DNA of 39,806 bases from Nostoc sp. MG11 (lineage in GTDB: Bacteria; Cyanobacteriota; Cyanobacteriia; Cyanobacteriales; Nostocaceae): contig NZ_JACXXN010000044.1 of assembly GCF_014904695.1 (NCBI RefSeq), forward strand, positions 1 to 39,806, given 5' to 3'. Below the pieces are notes generated by a model that was not told the origin of the DNA, searched no databases, and worked only from the letters and a program-made list of their open reading frames with translations. Positions 27,540 through 36,712 of this stretch are shown here, in pieces (within the stretch, counting starts at the first letter, position 1; each line of letters opens with the position of its first letter). The translations under genes and the position numbers were made by a program.

Positions 27540-27910
27540 TCTGCTTAAGATGTATTTTATAAACTTACAACTTGTGTTTAATAGGGTAAATATCGAATTA
27601 TTAAATAGAAAATACAAAAGTTACATATAGATTAAGAGGGGAATATCTCACTTTTTAAGGTAGGGCTATTTCTTTCCCTAAAACAGGTAAAATTGCAAGT
27701 GTTGAGGGGATAAAAAATCATGGATGCTTCTCTGATTGAACGATGTTGTCAAACGGCATCGTCGAGTGTTGATCAAGACGTTTGAAATATAAAAACACGG
27801 TGTTCCTTCATACTTAGCTATAAGGCGTATAGTCATGGGAGTCGATCAAGAGTCGGGATACGAGAGGGTAAACTGTAGGGTGGGCATTAAAATACCCACC
27901 TACTATGGTT
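27540..27910. other. Intergenic region between converging genes
   Basis: 371 bases between convergent genes. A short frame from ATG 27720 to TGA 27783-27785 encodes 21 residues with adjacent cysteines (IERCCQTASSSV) and GAGGGG upstream, but it is too short to judge. The rest holds the hairpin listed separately and no other feature. Confidence 0.4.
27879..27900 (-). terminator. Hairpin downstream of the foldase gene
   Basis: GGTGGG (27879-27884) and CCCACC (27895-27900) form a stem with a 10-nt AT-rich loop, 11 bases after the stop of the - strand foldase gene. Similar GTAGGGTGGGCA...CCCACC palindromes are dispersed in cyanobacterial genomes. It could end transcription from both sides. Confidence 0.55.
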
Positions 27911-28696
27911 TTAAGCCTGATTCAGCATAACTTTAGATGATTGAGAATTAACATCTTCAGTCAGCTTTGCTACTATTTCAACAGCAGCGACTTGCTGCTT
28001 TAACCAATTAGTAAATAAATCTCCCATAATTTGAAGGCGTCGCTGCTCATCTAATTGAGGTTTAATGATTTCCTCAACGGCAATTATATGCACTCCTTTT
28101 AACGTAGTGATTGGCTTGAGAATTTGTGGAGGACTAGCAGAAAAAATCGCAGATGCAAACTCTGGTCTAAAATCGCGGCGAAGACGGATTCCTTTATATC
28201 CTCCAGCACGGCGAGTTTCTGGATCTTGGATATACTGACGGGCGATTTCTTGGAAACTTATTTCGCCTTCTTGCAGAGCATAAAACAGTTCTAGAGCTAA
28301 GTCTTCATCATCTAATATTACTTCATAGGTTACTGCTCCGATGTAATCTAGTTGGTGTGCGTAAAAGAATGGTTCGACTTTATCTGCAAATAAATGATTT
28401 GCTAACTTGGCAGATAGTAAGTTTGTTTGGGCTATTGCTTCAAAGTCATCTAGAGAAAGATGATATTTTCCTAACCATGCCCAGGTATCTTCTGCTTTGA
28501 TAAGTTGGTTAGCTAAACGTAGGCTATCTGCTGCTTGTTGCAGTTCTTGTGTCTCAATTTGAATTTCTGCTTTTTCAGCTTCCTCTGCAATAACTTTTCG
28601 AGTGGCGATCGCTTCCAATATAGTAGGGACTTGAAACGAGAGTTTGATATGGTAAAGAATATCATCAGGAGAAACAGTTAACACTCTAGACATCAT
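27911..28696 (-). CDS. Parvulin-like peptidyl-prolyl isomerase / foldase
   Basis: 261 residues. An alpha-helical N-terminal half, as in SurA/PrsA chaperones, is followed by a parvulin-type domain. Diagnostic stretches are FQEIARQYIQDPETRRAGGYKGIRLRRDFRPEFASAIF (about 148-185) and LKPITTLKGVHIIAVEEI (192-209). No signal peptide is seen, so it acts in the cytoplasm or is co-exported by the ABC system. GGAGG precedes an ATGATG start. It is downstream of the HlyD and C39 ABC transporter genes on the same strand. This trio is a usual grouping in cyanobacterial peptide export loci, where the foldase may keep the precursor or enzymes in an accessible state. Confidence 0.8.
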   Translation of the reverse strand: MMSRVLTVSPDDILYHIKLSFQVPTILEAIATRKVIAEEAEKAEIQIETQELQQAADSLRLANQLIKAEDTWAWLGKYHLSLDDFEAIAQTNLLSAKLANHLFADKVEPFFYAHQLDYIGAVTYEVILDDEDLALELFYALQEGEISFQEIARQYIQDPETRRAGGYKGIRLRRDFRPEFASAIFSASPPQILKPITTLKGVHIIAVEEIIKPQLDEQRRLQIMGDLFTNWLKQQVAAVEIVAKLTEDVNSQSSKVMLNQA

Positions 28697-29135
28697 CTAA
28701 TTCCTCCACTTAGCAACCAGTTTTATCAGTGATACAAGCTGTTTTTAGACGACATTAAGGCAGATATTTTGTCTTGAAAAATACAACTTAATCGCCGTTA
28801 TTTAATAGTAGCTTTAATACTTTATTTGGTGACATTTATAAAATATCTTTTTGTTAAAATAAAGTTTTTTATTTATCAATCAAATTATAGATGTAAATGT
28901 TAGTTTTAATTGTTTAAAATCAATAAAAATCAATTTTATATCAAAAATTTTAGTAGTTTATTATACAAAAAGTTACTTCTGTAAGTGTAAAATTCATGGT
29001 GTATAAAGTAAGCGATCGCTAACCAATAAAACTTGCATATTTTTTCAACTTGTATGGTAAGCATTACAATGCTTACTAATAAGATTATTTTTTAGCCTTC
29101 TAAAGAAGACTTTATTTACTATTCATAAAAACAGG
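28697..29135. other. AT-rich intergenic region
   Basis: About 440 bases with very high A+T, no coding frame of note and one HIP1 site near 29010. It probably contains the promoter of the foldase gene. Confidence 0.4.
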
Positions 29136-29242
29136 ACTTACGCACTCAGATCCCCCAACCCCCTTAAAAAGGGGGCTTTAGAAATTCCCCCCTTTTTAAG
29201 GGGGGCTAGGGGGATCTAGGTTTCAGGCTTCAGTGCGTAAGT
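29136..29242. repeat. Palindromic MITE-like element (107 bp)
   Basis: Outer arms ACTTACGCACT (29136-29146) and AGTGCGTAAGT (29232-29242) enclose arms AGATCCCCC and GGGGGATCT, and a core of CCTTAAAAAGGGGG facing CCCCCCTTTTTAAGG. The whole unit folds into one long hairpin. It matches a type of small palindromic element frequent in Nostocales intergenic regions. Confidence 0.75.
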
Positions 29243-29384
29243 TCTAAAAAAGTCTTATCATCTAACATAGCTAGGTTAGGTTTTTTTGGATGTTTTATCT
29301 AAATAATAAACACTATAATTCTAGGTAAAATGGCTGTTTTTAGGGATAGTTTCAAGTTAAGTATAATATTAAAATGCAACTTTT

Positions 29385-29490
29385 ATGAGCAGAGACTTAT
29401 TAATGAGTTTCTGCTCATTGACATAAATATAGAATTTTTTGTATGAGCATCAGTTATCAATGGTCAGTAGTGAATAAAACTGACCATTGA
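29385..29490. repeat. Two stem-loops downstream of the HlyD gene
   Basis: ATGAGCAGA (29385-29393) pairs with TCTGCTCAT (29410-29418). TCAATGGTCAGT (29457-29468) pairs perfectly with ACTGACCATTGA (29479-29490) over a 10-nt loop. Both lie just after the end of the HlyD gene, so the second is a plausible 3' end structure for the exporter operon, although the T-run is weak. Confidence 0.55.
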
Positions 29491-29569
29491 CAATAGATAC
29501 TGGTACAGCATGGCAAAAATAACTGTATTTTCAGCGTAGCGTACTAGCTAATTAACCAATAACTAGTGA

Positions 29570-31129
29570 TTAAAGCTCTAAACCACCTTTTTGCAGCTTC
29601 TTAAACGGATCTAAGATAAAGTCGATAACCCGACGCTGGCGGATAATCACCTCTGCACTTGCTGTTTGACCAGCTGTTAAGGGGATGCGTCTATTGGCAA
29701 TTTGGATATTAGGATTATCTAGAGTAATATCCAACTCATAAGTCTCTACGCTGCTTTGGTTGCCTTGGCTATTAGTCTGAACTTTCGAGTTAGGTGAAAT
29801 CCAACTGACGCGCCCTTCCACCACTCCATAATCTTGGAATGGATAAGCATCAAACTTGATTTTGACTGGCATTCCCACCTTTAAGAAACCACTTTGTTCG
29901 CTGGGCATCTGGGCTTTGAGAATCAAAGGAGTATTGGTAGGTGCAATTTGGGCAAGCATCTGTCCTGGTTCGACTACAGAGCCAGGTTTTTGGATGGGTA
30001 ACTCAAAAACCGTACCATCAATAGGCGATCGCACTACTCGTTGCTGTAATTGGAACTTAATCGATGCAATCTGGCTTCCGGTTTGAGCAATTTCCGATTG
30101 TAGGGATGTGATTTGTGATTGTACATCTTTGAGTTGCTCTTGATTTTTGAGTACCGCCAGTTTACCTGATTGAACTAGGCTTTGATAGCTGCTTTGTTGC
30201 TCTTGCAGGCGCAGTTTTGCTTGCTCAATATCTGACTGGGCTTGACTCATAATCGCCTGATAGTTGCCGAATTGCTCTTGTAAGCGCAACTGAGCTTGTT
30301 TGATATTGCCTTTGGCTTCTTCCAGTGAACTAAGGCTTTCTTCTGCTGTCTTTTCCAGTTCCACAACTTTAGTTTGAGCAATTGCACCTTGCTTCAAAAG
30401 GTCGCGATAGCGTTTGACTTCTGCTGTATCTCTAGTCAAACGACTGTTAGCTAACTTTTGAGCAACCTGAGTGGAATTAATATTCTGCCTAGCCTGTTCC
30501 ACTAAAGCCTGTTTTTCCATTCTTTGTAAGAGATATGCACTCTTACTAGCATCCAGGTTTTGCTGCGCCTGATTAACTTGAGCGATTTTTTCCAATAGTT
30601 GGGATTGGTTTTGTTGCTCTTGAATGTTGATTGTCAAGACAATTTGGTTTTTGAGAAGATCTAGTTGCGATCGCCGATTGATTAACCCTTCTAGTTTGGC
30701 TTGTGTCTGTTGCAGTTCTGAACGTAGAAGATCAGATTCCAGTTCAACCAAAACTTGCCCTGCTTTGACGGTTGTACCTGGTTTGACATTAACAGTAGTG
30801 ACGCTACTAGTAACTGGACTATCCAATCTTTGGGTTGCTCCATTGGGTTCCATACGCCCTCTGGCGTTTCCTGTTTCATCTACTTTAGAAAGCATCGACC
30901 AAGGTAAAACGATCGCAGCGAAGCTGATCAACAAATACAGCATCGAGCGAGTCCAAGCCTTTGGCAAGGCATCTAGTAGTTCCTCTGTGCCATAAAACCA
31001 ATCATTGCTTTCAACTTTTTTCTGTGTCCGAGGATGAATAACGGTACTTGTTGCGTCCTCAAACAGGAGATACTCATCCTGCATTGGTGTGGGAGGCGCG
31101 TACGATGAATTTTGAGATATATGTGGCAT
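29570..31129 (-). CDS. HlyD-family membrane fusion protein of the peptide exporter
   Basis: 519 residues. A cytoplasmic N-terminus (about 1-60) precedes one membrane helix (LYLLISFAAIVLPWSML, near 64-80). A first lipoyl half (VTTVNVKPGTTVKAGQVLVELES) and a long coiled coil (about 133-365, Q/L/A/K-rich heptads) follow. The second lipoyl half has RSPIDGTVFELPIQKPGSVVEPGQMLAQI, and a beta-barrel region closes the protein. It is the periplasmic adaptor for the C39 ABC transporter encoded 196 bases upstream, linking it to a TolC-like channel not encoded here. Confidence 0.85.
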   Translation of the reverse strand: MPHISQNSSYAPPTPMQDEYLLFEDATSTVIHPRTQKKVESNDWFYGTEELLDALPKAWTRSMLYLLISFAAIVLPWSMLSKVDETGNARGRMEPNGATQRLDSPVTSSVTTVNVKPGTTVKAGQVLVELESDLLRSELQQTQAKLEGLINRRSQLDLLKNQIVLTINIQEQQNQSQLLEKIAQVNQAQQNLDASKSAYLLQRMEKQALVEQARQNINSTQVAQKLANSRLTRDTAEVKRYRDLLKQGAIAQTKVVELEKTAEESLSSLEEAKGNIKQAQLRLQEQFGNYQAIMSQAQSDIEQAKLRLQEQQSSYQSLVQSGKLAVLKNQEQLKDVQSQITSLQSEIAQTGSQIASIKFQLQQRVVRSPIDGTVFELPIQKPGSVVEPGQMLAQIAPTNTPLILKAQMPSEQSGFLKVGMPVKIKFDAYPFQDYGVVEGRVSWISPNSKVQTNSQGNQSSVETYELDITLDNPNIQIANRRIPLTAGQTASAEVIIRQRRVIDFILDPFKKLQKGGLEL

Positions 31130-31170
31130 GAGTGATTTAGAACTCCAAATTTAATAAGGGTCAAGGGGAG

Positions 31171-31252
31171 CCACTGCGTTGGACGGGTTTCCCGGCTTCC
31201 CTACGGGGAAGCAAGCTACGCGCAGCGTCTCCCTTAGGAGAAGCAAGTGGCG
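31171..31252. repeat. Dispersed GC-rich palindromic repeat
   Basis: An 82-bp patch much richer in GC than its surroundings, containing GCTTCCC-TAC-GGGGAAGC and TCTCC-CTTA-GGAGA hairpins. This is a familiar highly iterated cyanobacterial repeat. It lies in the spacer between the ABC transporter and HlyD genes, followed by short TTTGGAC/TTGACTC tandem heptamers to about 31310. Confidence 0.75.
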
Positions 31253-31325
31253 TTCAAGGGTCAATATTTTGACTTTGGACTTTGGACTGTTGACTCTTGA
31301 CTCCCCGAAACGAAGTGGAGGGGTC

Positions 31326-34300
31326 TTAAGCTGTTTGAGCTAACTGTTGCTGGTTGAGATAGAAGTAATGACCTCTTTTGGTGATTAATTCATCGTGAGT
31401 ACCGCTTTCGACCAATACGCCACGATCTAAAACCAAAATCAAGTCAGCATGACGCACTGTGGAGAGGCGATGAGCAATGATCAGGCTTGTGCGTCCTTGG
31501 AGAATTTTTTTGAGGTTGTTCTGAATTATCCGCTCAGATTCGGCGTCTAGATGACTGGTTGCTTCATCTAATACCAAGAAGCTGGGATTTCCTAGCAAAG
31601 CACGAGCGATCGCTAGCCGTTGGCGTTGTCCACCAGATAACATCCCGCCACCTTCACCAATTTGGGTTTCGTAACCCATTGGCATTTGTTTAATAAACTC
31701 ATCTGCTCCGGCTAAACGTGCGGCTTCAATAACCTCTTCTAAAGTGGATTCTGGATGAGCAATGCTGATGTTTTCGCGAATTGTACCGCCAAACAAAAAG
31801 GTATCTTGATCTACAACACCAATTTGAGAACGCAGCGATCGCAAGGAAATATTAGTGACATCTTGACCATCAATCAATACTTTCCCGTCTGTCGGCGGAT
31901 ATAAACCCAAAATCAATTTGGATAGGGTAGTTTTACCAGAACCACTACGCCCCACAACCGCTACTGTTTGCTCAGCTTTGATTTCAAAACTGAGATTTTC
32001 TAGCACGTTGATATCACTTTCTGGGTGATAGCGAAAAGTCACATTATCAAAGTGAACTTGACCCCGCAAATTCAATAAAGACTGACGGGGTTGATGTTGT
32101 AAATCTTCTTCTGGTTCCGCTTCTAAAACATCATTAATCCGCTCTGTGGAAATAATCACTTCCTGCAATTGATTCCACAACACTACAAGCCGTTGGAAAG
32201 GACGAATTACGCTGCCTAACAACATATTGAATGCAACTAATTGTCCAATTGTCAATTGGTTTTGAATTACCAACCATGCCCCAAACCAAAGTAATCCTGT
32301 AGTTACTAGCGTTTCGATCCCGGAACTGAAAACTTGCAGTTGGTTACTAATTATCTGTCCACTAAAGGTTTTTTTAATGACATTATTCAACAGTTCTTCC
32401 CAATGCCAGCGTACTGTCTGCTCAATTGCCATAGAGCGAATTGAGCGAATTCCTGTGAGGGATTGAATCAGATAACTGTTCTCTGCGGCTGCAGCGCTAA
32501 AAACTTCGCGGCTGATGCGGCGTAAAAAAGGTGTGGCAACCAGTGCTAGGAGTACAAAAGGCGGCACGATCGCTAAGCTGAACAATGCCATTTGCCAACT
32601 GTACCAAAACATCAACCCCACATAAATAAACACTGTCAGCAAATCCAAAATGATTGACAGTGCTTCTCCAGTTAGAAAGCGCTGAATTTTCTGATTCTCT
32701 TGAACGCGAGAGACAATATCGCCAACGTAACGCGACTCAAAGAAGGCTAGAGGTAAGCGGAAGGTATGTTTAATAAAACCTACCAACAGCGCGACGCTAA
32801 TGCGGTTGGCTGTGTGATCCAGCAGATATTGCCGTAGTCCGTTGATGGCGACGCGGAACAACCCAAAAATCAGCAACCCTAAACCCACAGCGTTTAAAGT
32901 CAAGGTGCTACCTTGTACAACCACACGGTCTAATAACAACTGTGTAAATAAGGGTGTAACCAGTCCAAACACTTGAATCAACACCGAAGCAAGGAATACT
33001 TCTAGCAGCACTTGCGAGTGAGGTTTGACTAAATCAAAAAACTGCCAGAATGGTGTGATTGCTTCCTGGTTTTCTTTAAGCAAGGCTGTGGGTTGCAATA
33101 GCAATGCATAACCAGTCCAACCAGTTTTAAATTCACTATGGGTAAGGGTGCGTTGACCGATGGCGGGATCGCCGACAATCACATGCTTTTTACCGATTTC
33201 ATAGACAACTATGTAGTGCTTGCCTTCCCAGTGAGCGATCGCTGGTAGAGATTGTTGTGCTAATTTATCAAGGCTGGCTTTCACAGGACGGGTGGTAAAG
33301 CCGATAGTTTCAGCGGCGGCTGTTAAACCGCGCATTGATGCCCCGCTACGGTTGATGTTGGCAATATCCCGCAGGCGGTTGACACTAGAGCGCTTACCCC
33401 AATAGCGACAAATCATCACTAAGCAAGCGGCCCCACAGTCTGAGGAGCTTTGTTGTTCAAAGAACGGATAACGCTTGGTCAGGCGTCCCCACCAATGACG
33501 CGCTGTCACCGTTGGGCTAGGAAAGTAGGCTCGTTGAATCTTTTGCTTTGGTGTTGGATCGTCGGGATCTGGCTGTGGAATTGGGTATTGGGTATTGGAT
33601 GTTGAGTATTGGGAAGCACTTTCTTCTTCCCCAGTCCCTAGTCCCCAATCACCAGTCTCCAGTCGCCGTTCCTGGAAGTCGATCAACTCTGCTAATTGCG
33701 GCCAGTGTTGCTGTGCTGTTTGCCAATTAGCATTTCTCAAACTGTAAGCGATCGCTGGTTGTGTTGCCTGCAAACTTCCCTGTTTTGGGTTGACATAGAT
33801 GTTTCCAGGTGTCAGTCTGCGCCCGTCAGAATGTAATAGTTCTCCGAGGCGCAGCAGCCAAAGCTTGGTATCTTTGGTAAGTTTGGCATTTAGAGAACCA
33901 CTCTCTAAAGTGTGCCGCTCAAATAGAGATAGTGCTTTGAAAATCTCTTCTACAGATGCATTACCGGGAATTAGGGAGTTTTGGGAACAAAACAGCAGTA
34001 AATCCCAAAGTTCTGCACGTGCTAAAAGGCGATCGCGGATGCTCTGGGATGTGCGAATTACCTCTTGTAGCGCCTCTTGATTGAGATAACAAAGCTTTAA
34101 GTTTGCCGAAGCTCTAGCAACATAAGGACTGAATTTCTCTTCTGGAAAGAGAGTCAATTCGCCAAATGATGCTCCAGGTAAAAGGGTGGTGATTAAGTTA
34201 TTAGAGCTATCCAGCAGTCTAACTTTACCTGTAAGAATGATATAAATTCCTGGCTCAGATGTAGCTGCTTGCCAAAACTGCTTTGCTACTGCTGGTTCGA

Positions 34301-34409
34301 CGATTTCCAACGCTTTAAGACACCTGTCAAGTTCCTCGCCTGACAGCGACTCACCCAAGGTTTGGGTGAGTTGTTCAGCTAACTGTTGCTGGGAAAACGC
34401 TGATGGCAT
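31326..34409 (-). CDS. Peptidase-containing ABC transporter (C39) with cyclic-nucleotide-binding-like domain
   Basis: 1027 residues. An N-terminal cNMP-binding-like domain (about 40-125, GIYIILTGKVRLLD and GASFGELTLF) leads into a linker and a C39 cysteine peptidase. The peptidase has Q319, C325 (SSSDCGAACL), H398 (GKHYIVVYE) and D414 (VGDPA). The transmembrane domain spans about 440-740. The nucleotide-binding domain has GRSGSGKTTL, LSGGQRQRLAIARALL and FLVLDEATSHLD. Such enzymes cut leaders after a double glycine and export the rest, which matches the GG precursors at 0.2-1.9 kb. The layout and length resemble HetC-like transporters. GGAGG precedes the ATG. The linker (250-280) is encoded by short repeats. 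Confidence 0.9.
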   Translation of the reverse strand: MPSAFSQQQLAEQLTQTLGESLSGEELDRCLKALEIVEPAVAKQFWQAATSEPGIYIILTGKVRLLDSSNNLITTLLPGASFGELTLFPEEKFSPYVARASANLKLCYLNQEALQEVIRTSQSIRDRLLARAELWDLLLFCSQNSLIPGNASVEEIFKALSLFERHTLESGSLNAKLTKDTKLWLLRLGELLHSDGRRLTPGNIYVNPKQGSLQATQPAIAYSLRNANWQTAQQHWPQLAELIDFQERRLETGDWGLGTGEEESASQYSTSNTQYPIPQPDPDDPTPKQKIQRAYFPSPTVTARHWWGRLTKRYPFFEQQSSSDCGAACLVMICRYWGKRSSVNRLRDIANINRSGASMRGLTAAAETIGFTTRPVKASLDKLAQQSLPAIAHWEGKHYIVVYEIGKKHVIVGDPAIGQRTLTHSEFKTGWTGYALLLQPTALLKENQEAITPFWQFFDLVKPHSQVLLEVFLASVLIQVFGLVTPLFTQLLLDRVVVQGSTLTLNAVGLGLLIFGLFRVAINGLRQYLLDHTANRISVALLVGFIKHTFRLPLAFFESRYVGDIVSRVQENQKIQRFLTGEALSIILDLLTVFIYVGLMFWYSWQMALFSLAIVPPFVLLALVATPFLRRISREVFSAAAAENSYLIQSLTGIRSIRSMAIEQTVRWHWEELLNNVIKKTFSGQIISNQLQVFSSGIETLVTTGLLWFGAWLVIQNQLTIGQLVAFNMLLGSVIRPFQRLVVLWNQLQEVIISTERINDVLEAEPEEDLQHQPRQSLLNLRGQVHFDNVTFRYHPESDINVLENLSFEIKAEQTVAVVGRSGSGKTTLSKLILGLYPPTDGKVLIDGQDVTNISLRSLRSQIGVVDQDTFLFGGTIRENISIAHPESTLEEVIEAARLAGADEFIKQMPMGYETQIGEGGGMLSGGQRQRLAIARALLGNPSFLVLDEATSHLDAESERIIQNNLKKILQGRTSLIIAHRLSTVRHADLILVLDRGVLVESGTHDELITKRGHYFYLNQQQLAQTA
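33570..33662. repeat. STRR-like repeat inside the transporter linker
   Basis: On the coding strand this stretch reads as GACTGGGGA/GGACTAGGG and CAATACCCAATAC-type repeats, normally found between genes in filamentous cyanobacteria. Here it is in frame and codes for TGDWGLGTGEEES and SNTQYPIPQP between the cNMP-like and C39 domains. Confidence 0.65.
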
Positions 34410-34479
34410 TTTCTAACCTCCAAAACTGTATTAAGCAAAATTGCGTCCCAATTGCATACTTTTGCGTTCAGAATACCGT

Positions 34480-34519
34480 TTGTCATTTGTTGTTTGTATT
34501 TACAAAGGACAAATGACAA
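34480..34519. repeat. Stem-loop between HTH and transporter genes
   Basis: TTGTCATTTGT (34480-34490) and ACAAATGACAA (34509-34519) form an 11-bp perfect stem in the 148-base spacer upstream of the ABC transporter. It may be an attenuator, or part of the dispersed repeat that recurs at 35430-35520. Confidence 0.5.
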
Positions 34520-34557
34520 CTCTTACAAGGAAATATGCAATCAAAATGCGTAATAGC

Positions 34558-35157
34558 TTAGTTATTGGTCTGAATCAGATTGAATGACCAATGCAAACTA
34601 GGTTCGGAGTTAGATTGCAAGTCGCCGATTGTAATCCCAGCATCCTTATTCTGGTCAGTTTCTTGTTGGCTGATGTTTTTACGTTTAGTAGAAAGTCCCA
34701 TTTGTTTGAGCAGACGATTAACATGGCGGTCGCTAATTTCAATGCCAAATTCATTTGCTAAATGTTTGCTCAACCATTGAGCTGTCCAGTAACCAAATGC
34801 ATAGCCATATTCACGCGGACTATGACTTACCAATTCTTTCAACCGTTCAATATATTCATTATTTACAGTTTTGGGTCTACCGATGGGCCGCTCATTCCAT
34901 TTATGCGCCAGACCTGCTTCTGCTATCCCAATCCAGTATCGCGCCATCTCTTGGGAACAACCGATGATTTCACAGATTTGGGTTTGAGATTTACCCATAT
35001 CCGCCAGCAACATAATTTCAATCCGCCGACGATATTCTGGCTGTAAATTAGCTTGCAAATTTTTTAGCAGTGCCTTCTGTTGAAAAGGCGTTAAAAACTT
35101 GCTTTCTTGCGTATCGTAGTTTTCAAAAACCTGATCTTGGCTGAAATCTTGTGTCAT
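34558..35157 (-). CDS. Double helix-turn-helix protein, IS630-transposase-like DNA-binding part only
   Basis: 199 residues. The first HTH (about 40-75, MGKSQTQICEIIGCSQEMARYWI) and a winged second HTH (about 118-156, WLSKHLANEFGIEISDRHVNRLLKQMG) resemble the N-terminal DNA-binding half of IS630/Tc1-type transposases. The DDE catalytic domain is absent and a polar tail ends the protein. It is just upstream of the transporter on the same strand. It is either a domesticated regulator of the export operon or a transposase remnant. The clean frame and start favour a functional DNA-binding protein. Confidence 0.7.
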   Translation of the reverse strand: MTQDFSQDQVFENYDTQESKFLTPFQQKALLKNLQANLQPEYRRRIEIMLLADMGKSQTQICEIIGCSQEMARYWIGIAEAGLAHKWNERPIGRPKTVNNEYIERLKELVSHSPREYGYAFGYWTAQWLSKHLANEFGIEISDRHVNRLLKQMGLSTKRKNISQQETDQNKDAGITIGDLQSNSEPSLHWSFNLIQTNN

Positions 35158-36540
35158 AATTCTTACCAGTTGCCGTCAATTGCAAAATGTGGGCAAATGT
35201 TTCCATTGCAGCTGTTTTTAAATCCATAAATATCAGGATTCACAGTTGCAGAAATAATTAGTTTTGGAACGTTAATTAAAGATTTACATGATGTGCAACT
35301 AACACTATTTTTTAGCCTCCTAGCGTTCTCAAAGTCTAGGAGAGTAGTCCAGCGTTAGCGTAGATTGTGATCAGCTAATGCGCCTACATATTGCACTATT
35401 TTCCGTGTAGACTGTCATTAGTCATTAGTCATTAGTCATTTGTGTTTACCAAGAACAAAGGATAAATGATAAAGGACAACCCTCACCAGTTGATGTGCAA
35501 TTTAAATGCGTAACAGCTTACCTCAATATCCGACGTTAATTGGCTTAGTCTAGAACACAGAGGTAAACCAAAAGTCTAATGGACATCATGCAATTTTTTA
35601 TTTTGTCCATCCAGTAAAATCTTTATTAAAGACTGCACTCCCAAATTGCGATAGTATCTAGCTCGCAAAAAGGAGTAAGCAACTCTAACCAAAGATGCAT
35701 CAAACATAGCTGTTATGTTCCCTGATAATCAGTAGTCACTGGTAAAACACTTAGAAACAGTGAGCTACTCACTGGTTAATTTCAAGAAGCTGACAGACTT
35801 TATCCAAGTTTGGTGCAGAAATAGTATTAGTTGAGACTATTTCTACCTGGTTGATAATAACAGGAAAGTAATATATAGCCTGATAGTAGCTCTTATGTTG
35901 AGGATTTTACTGAACTCTACAATACAGGTTCATAGGTTAACCTCTCAGTATTTAGGTAGGTTAAGTTTTAATTACTAAAAAGAGGTTGAAACCTGTTCCA
36001 AAAATTGGAACCTAGAAGCAGCGAAGGTCAGGTATAGGTATTGAGTACAGTAAATCTACTTCTGACAGTAGCCTAACACTAATTATATTTTCATCAGCAC
36101 CAGAGTGATAAATTTGAAGTTCTCTGGAAGAGAAGTTCAACGGACAAGTGACAATCTCTCACCCTTCATTTTAATCCACTGTTATTTATTTAAAAATTTT
36201 CCTACATTTAACCAATATATTTTACCTAAAAGGAAAAATCTTTACTAGATTTTAATAATGACTTTATTAAAAAAATACAAACTAATTTTATCTCAAAAAT
36301 AATTGCTTAGTTATTAAATTTTCTTGTAGCACATTAACTGCTAATTCCAAATATTTATAAGATCAAATAACAAAATACTAGCCTGATATTTAATTTATTG
36401 CTGCTTGTTTGAAAACACAATATATTTTGTAAATACTTAGCAAGCTTACATCTATCCATAGTAGTAAAAATAGATATATGTAAATATCTGATAGATTTTA
36501 TATATTACTATCTATCTTTAGTATGAAAATTAATATAGCA
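35158..36540. other. Long non-coding AT-rich region
   Basis: About 1.4 kb with no credible gene. It contains the heptamer array at 35414, a repeat of sequence near 35495-35520 that matches 34535-34560, a short palindrome (GTTCCAA-AAA-TTGGAAC, 35995-36011), and a very AT-rich part from 36180 to 36540. Promoters of the HTH gene lie at its left end. Confidence 0.45.
35414..35441. repeat. Heptamer tandem repeat (GTCATTA)
   Basis: Three exact GTCATTA units and a fourth GTCATTT unit in tandem, a typical short tandemly repeated sequence of heterocystous cyanobacteria. Confidence 0.85.
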
Positions 36541-36549
36541 ATCTTATAT

Positions 36550-36712
36550 GAGTTGTAAGAATTAACGAACCACCTCTCGTAGAGAAGAGAAGAACGCCAA
36601 GAAAGACAAAAATAATCTCCTTGATTATCGGGAAATGGCTAAGGACAAGTTGTAGTCACAAGTGGAAACTAAATCAGGAACCATAACCTCTGGAGTCCCC
36701 AGAGGTTTTTTT
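36550..36712 (+). ncRNA. Candidate small RNA ending at an orphan terminator
   Basis: The intrinsic terminator at 36685 has no gene upstream on the + strand for more than 1.5 kb. The 130 bases before it are less AT-rich than their surroundings and contain purine-rich stretches (GAGAAGAGAAGAACGCC) and a small CTCT/AGAG hairpin. This pattern suits a short non-coding transcript. The 5' end is a guess and no known family is recognised. Confidence 0.35.
36685..36712 (+). terminator. Intrinsic terminator without an upstream gene
   Basis: AACCTCTGG (36685-36693) pairs perfectly with CCAGAGGTT (36699-36707) around a 5-nt loop and runs straight into a run of seven T (36706-36712). It is the most classical rho-independent terminator in the window. 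Confidence 0.85.

Noticed and set aside
27720-27785. A 21-residue peptide with adjacent cysteines as an extra RiPP precursor
   Set aside because: It has no GG leader, no similarity to the other precursors and is too short to separate from chance.
34755-35046. Plus-strand frames opposite the HTH gene
   Set aside because: They overlap a clear - strand gene and have no ribosome site or recognisable motifs.
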